A stretch of DNA of 64,000 nt from Caldilinea sp. CFX5. GTDB lineage: Bacteria > Chloroflexota > Anaerolineae > Caldilineales > Caldilineaceae. The stretch spans positions 1-64,000 of the forward strand of contig QWII01000058.1 in NCBI GenBank assembly GCA_021405325.1, written 5' to 3'. A model generated the notes under the pieces. The model was not told where the DNA came from. It saw only the letters and a list, made by a program, of their open reading frames with translations, and did no database searches. Positions within the stretch are counted from its first letter, which is position 1, and every line of letters begins with the position of its first letter. Below are positions 23,853-31,767 of the stretch, one piece after another. The position numbers and the translations under genes are program-made.

Positions 23853-26800
23853 ATGTCACTTGTCCAATCCGCCCCACGCTTTACGGCAGAAGAGGCAATT
23901 CATTTTGGGAAAACGTTGTATAACATCAACGCCACCGCCACCGCTCTTACCAGTGAGCGCGACCAAAATTTTCTGCTCACGACCGCTGAGGGCTGCCAAT
24001 ATGTTCTCAAAGTTGCCAATGCGCAGGAAGCGTATGCGACCCTTGCCTTGCAAAATCTAACCCTACAGCATGTTGCCACTCATAGCACAATACCCGTGGC
24101 CCATCTACAAGCAACCCTTGATGGACAGACAATAGCCACCGTGACCGGCGCGGAAGGGGCAAGCCATTTTGTACGGCTTCTGACCTATCTGCCCGGCAAA
24201 CCGCTTGGCACGGTCAAGCCTCATGCGCCCGAACTCCTGCACAATCTGGGGGAATATTTAGGGAAACTCGACAAAGCGCTTGCGACCTTCGACCACCCGG
24301 CGGCGAGTCGGCTGTTGCAGTGGGACTTAAAACAGGCCGGCGCTGTTATCAACCAATACAAGGGTGAAATTCTCGATCCGGCGCGCCGCCAGTTGGTGGA
24401 GCAGCACCTGGCCTATTTTGAACAGTACGCCGCCCCACTGCTCCCCCAAGTGCGCACCAGCATCATTCACAACGACGGCAACGATTACAATGTCCTGGTT
24501 GGCGACCGGGCCGATGGTGGATTATTAGGGCGCAACAAAGTTATAACCGGCGTCATCGACTTTGGCGACATGGTGCGTACCTACACGGTCAGCGAGCCGG
24601 CGATTGCGGCGGCCTACGCCATGCTCGACAAAGCCGACCCGCTGGCGGCAGCGGCGGATCTGGTGCGTGGCTATCATGCCGTCTACCCGCTCACTGAAAC
24701 GGAAATTGCCGTGCTTTACCCGCTCATCTGTATGCGCTTGTGCATGAGCGTCTGTATCTCGGCGCACCAACAGGCATTGCAACCGGAAAATCGCTATCTA
24801 TCGATCAGCGAAGCGCCAGCTTGGGTGTTACTAGAAAAATTAGCGACCCTTTCGCCTGATTTCGCCCATTACACCTTGCGCCATGCCTGTGGTCTGGAAC
24901 CACATCCGCAGACGCCGCACTTGATTGCGTGGCTGCAAGCCAACCGAGAGAGCTTCGCCCCGGTGATTGACTACGATCTGCGCACCGAGCCGGTTTTGGT
25001 CTTTGACCTGAGCATCGGCAGTCCGCTGGTCGCTGATCTGGCAAACCCAGCGGACGCCGCCGCCTTTACCGAACGCCTCTTTGCCGACATGCGACGGGCC
25101 GGCGTCAAAGTCGGCGTGGGGCGCTACAATGAGCCGCGCTTGCTCTACGCCGCCGATGCCTTCCGCATGGTGACCAATGAACGGCCGGAACGGCGCACGG
25201 TGCATCTGGCGATTGACCTCTTCCTGCCCGCCGGCGCGCCCATCTATGCGCCCCTGGCTGGGGCTGTCCATAGCTTTGCGAACAACGCCAACTATCAGGA
25301 CTACGGGCCGACGATCATTTTGCAACACACGATACCCCTCCCCAACCCTCCCCTGCTAGGGGAGGGAGCAGCTACTCCTCCCCCAGGCTGGGGGCGGGTG
25401 CCCACTGGGCGCGGAGGGGGTCTGACCTTTTATACCCTCTATGGTCATTTGAGCGAGGAGTCATTGGCCGATCTCTACCCCGGCAAGATCATCAACCAAG
25501 GCGAAAAGATCGGCGCCATCGGCGACTACCCGATCAACGGCGACTGGCCGCCCCATCTCCACTTCCAACTCATCACCGATCTGCTGGGCGATTGCGGCGG
25601 TTTTAATGGCGTGGGCGCGCCCAGTCAACGGGCCGTCTGGCTAAGTCTTTGCCCGGATCCGAACCTCATTCTGCAAATTCCGGCGACGGCTTTCCCGGAA
25701 ACGCACAAACCCAAGCGTGAATTGTTGGCGACCCGGCACAAGCACCTGGGGCGCAACCTGAGCATCTCCTACAAAGAGCCGCTCCACATTGTGCGCGCTG
25801 CCAAACAGTTTCTTTATGACATTGATGGCTATGCCTATCTCGATGTGGTCAATAATGTCTGTCATGTGGGCCACTGTCATCCCCATGTGGTGCGGGCAGC
25901 GCAGCGGCAGATGGCGGTGCTGAACACCAACACGCGCTATGTCTACGACGGCTTGACCGAATATGCCGAGCGGCTCTGCGCCACCTTGCCCGAACCCTTG
26001 CGTGTCTGCTTCTTTGTCAACTCGGGCAGTGAAGCCAATGACCTGGCCTTGCGGCTGGCGCGTGCCTACACCGGTCGCTATGACACGATCTGCCTTGATG
26101 TTGCTTATCATGGCAATCTCAACTCGCTCATCGACATCAGCCCCTACAAATTTGCCGGCCCCGGCGGCAAAGGCGCGCCGCCAACCACCCACATTGCCCT
26201 GATGCCCGATCCCTATCGTGGCGTCTACCAGGGCATGGGCTGGGAAACCGGGGCTAAATATGCTGAACATGTACGAGAACTGGTGGCACAGGTGCAGGCC
26301 GGTGGCAAAGGCGTTGCCGCTTTTATTGCCGAATCGGTTCTCGGCTGTGGCGGTCAGATTGTACTGCCCGATGGCTATTTGACGGAGGCATACAAACATG
26401 TGCGCGCCACCGGGGGTATTTGCATCGCCGATGAGGTGCAGGTCGGCTTTGGTCGTGTAGGGACGCACTTCTGGGGCTTTGAGACGCAAGGCGTTGTGCC
26501 CGATATTGTGACAATGGGTAAGCCCATCGGCAACGGTCATCCGCTAGGCGCGGTGGTGACGACGCCAGAAATTGCCGACGCCTTCGCCAATGGGATGGAA
26601 TACTTTAACACCTTTGGCGGCAACCCGGTTTCATGCGCCGTGGGGTTGGCCGTGTTGGATGTGATCGAGCAGGAGGGGTTACAGGCCCATTCTCTACGGG
26701 TCGGCAACCGCTTGATGGCTGGACTCCGTGACTTGATGCGCAAGTATCCACTGATTGGGGATGTACGTGGGTTGGGGCTATTTGTCGGCGTTGAGTTGGT

Positions 26801-27008
26801 GCTGGATCGGGAACGAAAGCTCCCCGCCGGCGATCACGCCGCCTATGTCGCCAACCGGATGCGCGATCATGGCATTCTCATCAGCACCGACGGGCCGGAT
26901 CACAATGTTCTCAAACTCAAGCCGCCGATTGTCTTTGACGAACAGGATGCGGATCGGCTAGTGGCGACGTTGGACAAGGTGCTGGCAGAAGATGCGGTCA
27001 AGTTGTAA
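23853..27008 (+). CDS. Trifunctional fusion: APH-family kinase, M23 peptidase, class III PLP aminotransferase/phospho-lyase
   Basis: A 1051-residue protein with three enzyme domains. Residues about 20-370 are an aminoglycoside-phosphotransferase/choline-kinase-like domain with catalytic HNDGNDYN (206) and DFGD (236). Residues about 400-620 are an M23/LytM peptidase with HLAID (H451, D455), YGHL (H532) and HLHFQ (H568, H570), the zinc and catalytic residues. Residues about 645-1050 are a class III aminotransferase with NSGSEANDLA, ADEVQVGFGR and the PLP lysine in MGKPIGNGHP (K890). The kinase plus aminotransferase pair resembles hydroxylysine kinase and its phospho-lyase (PHYKPL/ETNPPL) in animals. 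So it may phosphorylate and deaminate an amino alcohol or hydroxyamino acid. A 29-residue in-frame repeat interrupts the peptidase. I start at the ATG at 23853 after GGGAG. Confidence 0.85.
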   Translation: MSLVQSAPRFTAEEAIHFGKTLYNINATATALTSERDQNFLLTTAEGCQYVLKVANAQEAYATLALQNLTLQHVATHSTIPVAHLQATLDGQTIATVTGAEGASHFVRLLTYLPGKPLGTVKPHAPELLHNLGEYLGKLDKALATFDHPAASRLLQWDLKQAGAVINQYKGEILDPARRQLVEQHLAYFEQYAAPLLPQVRTSIIHNDGNDYNVLVGDRADGGLLGRNKVITGVIDFGDMVRTYTVSEPAIAAAYAMLDKADPLAAAADLVRGYHAVYPLTETEIAVLYPLICMRLCMSVCISAHQQALQPENRYLSISEAPAWVLLEKLATLSPDFAHYTLRHACGLEPHPQTPHLIAWLQANRESFAPVIDYDLRTEPVLVFDLSIGSPLVADLANPADAAAFTERLFADMRRAGVKVGVGRYNEPRLLYAADAFRMVTNERPERRTVHLAIDLFLPAGAPIYAPLAGAVHSFANNANYQDYGPTIILQHTIPLPNPPLLGEGAATPPPGWGRVPTGRGGGLTFYTLYGHLSEESLADLYPGKIINQGEKIGAIGDYPINGDWPPHLHFQLITDLLGDCGGFNGVGAPSQRAVWLSLCPDPNLILQIPATAFPETHKPKRELLATRHKHLGRNLSISYKEPLHIVRAAKQFLYDIDGYAYLDVVNNVCHVGHCHPHVVRAAQRQMAVLNTNTRYVYDGLTEYAERLCATLPEPLRVCFFVNSGSEANDLALRLARAYTGRYDTICLDVAYHGNLNSLIDISPYKFAGPGGKGAPPTTHIALMPDPYRGVYQGMGWETGAKYAEHVRELVAQVQAGGKGVAAFIAESVLGCGGQIVLPDGYLTEAYKHVRATGGICIADEVQVGFGRVGTHFWGFETQGVVPDIVTMGKPIGNGHPLGAVVTTPEIADAFANGMEYFNTFGGNPVSCAVGLAVLDVIEQEGLQAHSLRVGNRLMAGLRDLMRKYPLIGDVRGLGLFVGVELVLDRERKLPAGDHAAYVANRMRDHGILISTDGPDHNVLKLKPPIVFDEQDADRLVATLDKVLAEDAVKL
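25334..25421 (+). repeat. GC-rich palindromic element inserted in frame in the M23 peptidase domain
   Basis: About 87-88 bases beginning ACCCCTCCCCAACCCTCCCC and ending GGAGGGGGT. It encodes PLPNPPLLGEG, a short Ala-Thr-Pro stretch and GWGRVPTGRGGG, 29 residues between TIILQHTI and LTFYTLYGHL, which are contiguous in normal M23 domains. The left edge of the window carries a related sequence in non-coding DNA. Confidence 0.8.
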
Positions 27009-27016
27009 AGGTGGTT

Positions 27017-27844
27017 TTACGGCGTGACATCCGGCAGGTTGTCAACATCGACCCCCATTGATTTCAGCACCGCGGCGTAACGGGCAGCCAGTTGTTCTGC
27101 CTGTTCCGCCCGTTCCCGCTCAGCACGCACAAAAGGCGAGGCAAAACCGCGGTAAACTTCGTCCGTCACCAGCGTTGGTACTCCTGGCAAACGGTACAGA
27201 TCAGTTGTGCGAAATTGAAAACCGGGCAATACTTGCGACTGGATCACGCCATCCCTTGGGGCAATGGGAACATAGATCCCGCGTGCATTGAGACGATAAA
27301 AGGCCGTCTCGACGCCCCGCTCATCCAGAATAAAATATTCACGCACACCGGCGGCAGCGTATTCGGCACGCTTTGTCACTGTATCGCGCTCCACTTCCCG
27401 CTCGCTGGAATCGGAGAGCGATTCAATGCAGAGATCAAAGATGCCGTGATAGCTGCGATCTTTATCCAGTAGGGGAACTGCGTTACTGTTTAGCACAATG
27501 GCCAGATCCGGTTTGCGAATGGTGGTGCGGGTAGCAAGATAAAGGCGGAAGCCAACTTCCAGGCCAATCATCCGCCCGACCGGGTTGACATGCAAATAGT
27601 CTTTCATCAGCGATAAGAACCAGAGATAAAGCTGAAATTGTGCATAATCGGCCATCGGTTTCACCGCCAACCGCCCGTTGTTCCATTCATAGCTGAAATC
27701 GCCGCGGTCGTAGTAGTGCGCCCAATAGTCCGCTTCTGTCACCAGTTGGCCGTCCGCCGAAAGCGCTAGATAATCAAGGGCATGACCATTTCGCCCAGTT
27801 CCGTTAAGGATTGGTTCCGTTACGTTCATCAGCTTGGCTGTCAT
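27017..27844 (-). CDS. Uma2-family (DUF820) restriction-endonuclease-like protein
   Basis: A 275-residue Uma2 protein with the PD-(D/E)XK-like core. It has YEWNNGRLAVKPMADYAQFQLYLWFL, GLEVGFRLYL, then RKPDLAIVLNSN (the catalytic Asp), LCIESLSDSSEREVERD (Glu plus x-S region) and RAEYAAAGVREYFILDE. These proteins are abundant in Cyanobacteria and Chloroflexota; their natural role is unknown and restriction or transposition has been suggested. The C-terminus is a charged coiled coil. GGAGGCGAGCG precedes the ATG at 27844. It is convergent with the fusion gene, with only 8 bases between stops. Confidence 0.85.
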   Translation of the reverse strand: MTAKLMNVTEPILNGTGRNGHALDYLALSADGQLVTEADYWAHYYDRGDFSYEWNNGRLAVKPMADYAQFQLYLWFLSLMKDYLHVNPVGRMIGLEVGFRLYLATRTTIRKPDLAIVLNSNAVPLLDKDRSYHGIFDLCIESLSDSSEREVERDTVTKRAEYAAAGVREYFILDERGVETAFYRLNARGIYVPIAPRDGVIQSQVLPGFQFRTTDLYRLPGVPTLVTDEVYRGFASPFVRAERERAEQAEQLAARYAAVLKSMGVDVDNLPDVTP

Positions 27845-27930
27845 CGCTCGCCTCCGGCTTCGCTATTCCTACGTACTTGCCGCTTGCCTCATTGATCTTA
27901 CAACAAATGAAGGAATTTTCAAAGCGACCG

Positions 27931-27999
27931 GCGAGTGCGTTGCACGGGTCAGACGCTACTGCTATCATGTGACATCGATAGCCCGTGCAACGCACTCGC
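27931..27999. repeat. Perfect 18-bp inverted repeat between divergent genes
   Basis: Arms 27931-27948 and 27982-27999 are perfect reverse complements around a 33-base loop. CCGG at the left edge and CCGG at 28004 partly extend the pairing. It lies between the starts of the Uma2 gene and the binding-protein gene, so it could be an operator or a palindromic element. Confidence 0.65.
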
Positions 28000-28012
28000 T
28001 CTTGCCGGTGAT

Positions 28013-28041
28013 TTGACAAAAGCCGCGCAACCTGGAAGAAT
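28013..28041 (+). promoter_or_regulatory. Candidate promoter for the ABC transporter operon
   Basis: A perfect TTGACA (28013-28018), a 17-base spacer and AAGAAT (28036-28041, four of six matches). It lies about 80 bp before the ATG of the binding-protein gene and just downstream of the 18-bp inverted repeat, which may regulate it. Confidence 0.5.
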
Positions 28042-28122
28042 AAGACGACAGTACCCCATTTGCAGCAATTGTTCAAACCACGCTTTCATCCACCCATCAT
28101 CATAATAGCGAAGGGATTAGCT

Positions 28123-29763
28123 ATGGCGACTAGCAACATGCGTCAACGGGTGCAAACCCTCTTTTCTTTTCTTGCCGTTCTTGCACTTGTTTTGGTAGCC
28201 TGTGCGCCGGCGCCGACAGGCGACCAGGCGGCGCAACCAGCCGAACCAGCGGCAGCCGAAGCGCCGGCCGCCGGCAGTAAAATTCTGCTCTATGGCGGCA
28301 ACCAGGATATTGACAACATTGACCCCGCCACCGGTGAGAACTACTCGATCAACGCCGCGTTGATCAGTCTCTATGATGCGCTCTTTATCACCCGCGGCAA
28401 CGAGCTACAACCCAATCTGGTGGAGAGCTACGAGGTCAGTGACGACGCCAAGGTCTTCACCTTCAAGCTCAAGCAAAATGCCAAGTTCCATGATGGCAGC
28501 CCGGTCAATGCCGAAGCGGTGGTCTATAGCTTCAACCGCTTGATGACGCTGCAAGGGCCGCCCACCTACCGCTGGGCCGGCATTGCCACCGCCGACGCCG
28601 CTAAAGTTGTCGATGAATTCACCGTCGAGTTTACGCTAGAACAACCCTTTGCCCCCTTTGTCGGCACACTGACTCAACTTTACATTGTCAACCCGGCAGT
28701 AGTCGAAGCCAACAAGGGTGACGACTTTGGCCAGACCTATCTCAAGACTAATTCCGCTGGTTCCGGTCCCTTCACCCAGGGGCGCTGGGAGATCGGCAAC
28801 CTCTATGAGTTCAACGCCGTGGCCGATTACTGGGGCGGGTGGAAGAGCGAAAATCACATTGACGGCTTCCTCTGGATCATCAAGCGCGACAGCGCCTCCC
28901 AGGTCAACTCGCTGCTGGCCGGCGAAACCCACATTGCCGACACCATTGACGGCCAGGACGCCGAGAAGATCCAGCAAAATCCCGGCTTTGTCGTCTATGA
29001 AAATAGCGGCTACTTTATCAACACCCTCAAGATGAACACGCAGGCCGAGTACACCAGCGACATCAATGTGCGCAAGGCGATTGCCTACGCACTGAACTAT
29101 GAGCAACTGCCGGTGGTGCAGGACATTCCGGTGCAAGTGCTGCCCGGCCCCACGCCGCTCAACTTTATCGGCGCGGTGCAAGACCTGGAAGTGCCGACCT
29201 ATGACATTGCCAAGGCCAAGGAATATCTCGCCAAGTCGCCCTGGCCCGATGGCGGCTTTACACTCGACTATGTCTATGTCACCGACTTGACCCGTGAAGA
29301 AGTGACTGGCTTGCTGCTGCTCGAAGGGTTGAAAGAACTCAACATCACCCTCAACATGAAGCCGATGCTCTGGCCCGACATGGTCGCCAGTTGCGCCACC
29401 CCGGAGACCGGCCCGGCGTTGATCAACATCTACACCCAACCCTCCTATCTCGACCCGGACGCCCATCTCTATAACCAGTACCATTCCGGGCAGTGGGGCA
29501 GCTTCAACTCATGCAGCTTCTACAAGAACGAAGAAGTAGACAAACTGCTCGACGAAGCGCGCGTCCTCGGTGACGAAGCCCAGCGTATGGAAAAATACGC
29601 CGAAGCCCAACGTCTGATCGCCGCCGACCAGCCGGCCGTCTGGACCTACACCGAAAACACCATGATTGCCGCCCACGAGTGCATCAAAGGCTACGAGTTC
29701 CGCCCCCTCGAAAGCCTTTCGGTCCTCTTCCAGGATCTGGCGATGGAGAATTGCCCAGGCTAA
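28123..29763 (+). CDS. ABC transporter substrate-binding lipoprotein, peptide/opine type (SBP family 5)
   Basis: A 546-residue lipoprotein of the DppA/OppA family. The signal peptide ends in a lipobox (LALVLVAC), and an Ala/Pro-rich linker follows. The mature part shows the family landmarks: NLVESYEVSDDAKVFTFKLK, FHDGSPVNAEAVVYSFNR, SAGSGPFTQGRWEIGN and a late DLALE-like end (LFQDLAMENC). It captures a peptide or similar solute outside the cell and passes it to the two permeases downstream. I start at the ATG at 28123, after AAGGGA. A second ATG, 15 bases further in, is less likely. The gene is first in an apparent operon. Confidence 0.88.
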   Translation: MATSNMRQRVQTLFSFLAVLALVLVACAPAPTGDQAAQPAEPAAAEAPAAGSKILLYGGNQDIDNIDPATGENYSINAALISLYDALFITRGNELQPNLVESYEVSDDAKVFTFKLKQNAKFHDGSPVNAEAVVYSFNRLMTLQGPPTYRWAGIATADAAKVVDEFTVEFTLEQPFAPFVGTLTQLYIVNPAVVEANKGDDFGQTYLKTNSAGSGPFTQGRWEIGNLYEFNAVADYWGGWKSENHIDGFLWIIKRDSASQVNSLLAGETHIADTIDGQDAEKIQQNPGFVVYENSGYFINTLKMNTQAEYTSDINVRKAIAYALNYEQLPVVQDIPVQVLPGPTPLNFIGAVQDLEVPTYDIAKAKEYLAKSPWPDGGFTLDYVYVTDLTREEVTGLLLLEGLKELNITLNMKPMLWPDMVASCATPETGPALINIYTQPSYLDPDAHLYNQYHSGQWGSFNSCSFYKNEEVDKLLDEARVLGDEAQRMEKYAEAQRLIAADQPAVWTYTENTMIAAHECIKGYEFRPLESLSVLFQDLAMENCPG

Positions 29764-29766
29764 TTA

Positions 29767-29862
29767 TGACAAGGTGACAAGGTGAGGGGGTGACAAGGTG
29801 ATTCGTCTATTGATGGTCACCCTGTCACCCTGTCACCCTGTCACCCTGTCACCCTGTCACCT
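29767..29862. repeat. Octamer array with inverted partner, abutting a permease start codon
   Basis: GACAAGGT-type units (29767-29800) are followed by a spacer and then five units of GTCACCCT up to the ATG at 29863. The two sets are reverse complements and can pair. The repeats occupy the place where a ribosome site should be, so the downstream permease has no Shine-Dalgarno sequence. The same octamer is found in recD2. Confidence 0.75.
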
Positions 29863-30876
29863 ATGACACTACGCACCTACCTCCTACGCCGTCTAGTCCT
29901 GATCATCCCGTTGCTGGTCGGGTTGAGTATCCTTACCTTTCTGATTGCGCGTGTGGTGCCGGGCGACCCGGTGGGGTTGGCGGCGGGGCCACAGGCGACG
30001 GAAGCGATCAAGGAAGCGCTCCGCCGGGAATTTGGTTTGGATCAGCCACTGCCGGTGCAATATATCACTTATATGGGCAACCTGCTGACCGGCGATTGGG
30101 GGCAGTCGCTCTACTCGCGCCGCGCCGTTTGGGATGATCTGCGCACCTATTTTCCGGCCACGTTGGAGTTGACCTTGGCCGCGGTGATCCTGGCGACGCT
30201 GTTGGGCGTGCCCGCGGGGATCGTCTCGGCGTTCTACCGGAATCGGCTGCCCGATCACATTTCCCGCATTGTCGCCCTCTTTTTTGTCAGCTTCCCGGCC
30301 TTCTGGTTGGCGATGATCTTCCAGAGTGTGCTGGGGCTGGACTTGGGCTGGTTTCCCATCGGCAAACGCTTTGATGTGCGGGTGGCAGCGCCGGAGGCGA
30401 TCACTGGTCTTTACCTGGTCGATAGCCTCCTGCATCTGGACTTTACCGCGTTTCAGATGGCGCTGCGCCACATCACCACGCCGGCGCTGGTACTCTCCTT
30501 TGGTTCCTTAGCCAGCATCACCCGCATTACCCGCGCCAGCATCTTGGATGTGTTAGAGCGGGACTATGTGCGGACGGCGCGGGCCAAAGGATTGCCCCGT
30601 CTCCTGGTCATCGGTCGCCATGTCTTGCGCAATGCCGCCAATGCCATTCTCACAATGGTGGCGCTGGAATTCGGCTGGCTCATGGCCGGCGCGGTCTTGG
30701 TGGAGACGATCTTCGACTGGCCGGGGTTGGGACTGTATGCGGTCGAGTCCTCGTTGCGTCTGGATTTTCAACCGATCATGGGCATCACCATTTTGTATGG
30801 CATTATTTTTAGCCTGGTCAATGTCGTCACCGACGTGGCCTATGGCATCTTAGATCCAAGAATTCGCTATGGCTGA
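29863..30876 (+). CDS. ABC transporter permease, DppB/GsiC type
   Basis: A 337-residue integral membrane protein with six hydrophobic segments. It begins YLLRRLVLIIPLLVGLSILTFLI, the conserved N-terminal helix, and has RVVPGDPVG and FGLDQPLPVQYITYMGNLLTGDWGQS. Near the C-terminal end is the coupling loop RASILDVLERDYVRTARAKGL (EAA-like motif) that contacts an ATPase. It forms the inner-membrane channel with the next gene product. No ribosome site is visible because an octamer array ends at the start codon. Its level may depend on a hairpin or on coupling to the upstream gene. Confidence 0.88.
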   Translation: MTLRTYLLRRLVLIIPLLVGLSILTFLIARVVPGDPVGLAAGPQATEAIKEALRREFGLDQPLPVQYITYMGNLLTGDWGQSLYSRRAVWDDLRTYFPATLELTLAAVILATLLGVPAGIVSAFYRNRLPDHISRIVALFFVSFPAFWLAMIFQSVLGLDLGWFPIGKRFDVRVAAPEAITGLYLVDSLLHLDFTAFQMALRHITTPALVLSFGSLASITRITRASILDVLERDYVRTARAKGLPRLLVIGRHVLRNAANAILTMVALEFGWLMAGAVLVETIFDWPGLGLYAVESSLRLDFQPIMGITILYGIIFSLVNVVTDVAYGILDPRIRYG

Positions 30877-31750
30877 AAAGAAAAAACGTGACGCCGATCC
30901 GCGCTGGGAGAATTGGCGGCGCGGCATCGCCCGCTTTCGCGCCAATCCACTCTCGATGTTCGGGTTGACCCTGCTGATCATCATCCTACTGATTGCCATT
31001 GTGGCCCCCTACGTCGTCCCCTTCCCAGAGGATGCCGAGGGAACCATGCGCGCCATCGACCGGCTCAAAGCACCCGGCGCACCCTACTGGTTTGGCACGG
31101 ACAATGTGGGGCGCGACATCTTTAGCCGTCTGCTCATGGGAACGGGGCTGGCACTACGCGTCGGACTGGTGATCATCATTCTGGCGACGGCGATTGGGGT
31201 GACAGTGGGCGCGGTGGCCGGTTATGCCGGCGGCTGGGTCGATGATCTGCTCATGCGCATTACCGATATTTTTCTCACTGTGCCGGCGCTGGTGCTGGCC
31301 ATTGCCGTCACGGCCGCGCTGGGCAAGGGCATCATCAATGTGATGATCGGGATCTCGCTGGTCTGGTGGCCCGGCTTTGCGCGGTTGACCCGTAGTCTGG
31401 TGCTGGGGTTGCGTGAAGAAGCCTTTGTCGAAGCGGCCCGTAGCATCGGCGTCAGCCATCGCCGCATTCTCTTCCAACACATTCTACCCAATACGCTCTC
31501 ACCCATCATCGTCAAGATGAGCACCGACTTTGGCTTTGCCGTGTTGACCGCCGCCGCCCTCGGCTTTATCGGCCTGGGCGCCCAGCCGCCGACGCCAGAG
31601 TGGGGCGCCATGATCAACGACGGGCGCGACTATTTCCCCGACAAGTGGTGGGTTTCTACTTTCCCCGGTATGGCGATCTTTCTCATGGTCTTTAGTTGGA
31701 ATTTGCTGGGCGATGGGGTGCGTGATTTACTTGATCCACGGGCGAAATAA
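30869..31750 (+). CDS. ABC transporter permease, DppC/GsiD type
   Basis: A 293-residue permease overlapping the DppB-type gene by 8 bases. It begins with a cytoplasmic segment (KKRDADPRWENWRRGIARFRANPLSM), followed by TLLIIILLIAIVAPY and FGTDNVGRDIFSRLLMG. It carries the EAA coupling loop EEAFVEAARSIGVSHRRILFQHILPN and ends GVRDLLDPRAK, both typical of DppC. No ATPase subunit gene follows; a DUF917 protein gene does, 18 bases on. The ATPases must come from elsewhere in the genome. Confidence 0.88.
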   Translation: MAEKKKRDADPRWENWRRGIARFRANPLSMFGLTLLIIILLIAIVAPYVVPFPEDAEGTMRAIDRLKAPGAPYWFGTDNVGRDIFSRLLMGTGLALRVGLVIIILATAIGVTVGAVAGYAGGWVDDLLMRITDIFLTVPALVLAIAVTAALGKGIINVMIGISLVWWPGFARLTRSLVLGLREEAFVEAARSIGVSHRRILFQHILPNTLSPIIVKMSTDFGFAVLTAAALGFIGLGAQPPTPEWGAMINDGRDYFPDKWWVSTFPGMAIFLMVFSWNLLGDGVRDLLDPRAK

Positions 31751-31767
31751 GAAACTTTGAGAATCAC

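Noticed and set aside
25641..26540. Long open frame on the minus strand (about 299 codons) inside the fusion gene
   Set aside because: It is antisense to the aminotransferase domain, which has all family motifs. The minus-strand product has no recognisable domain and no ribosome site.
28636..29484. Long minus-strand open frame (about 282 codons) inside the binding-protein gene
   Set aside because: Antisense to a well-supported lipoprotein gene; the G/C-rich third positions of that gene keep the opposite frame open by chance.
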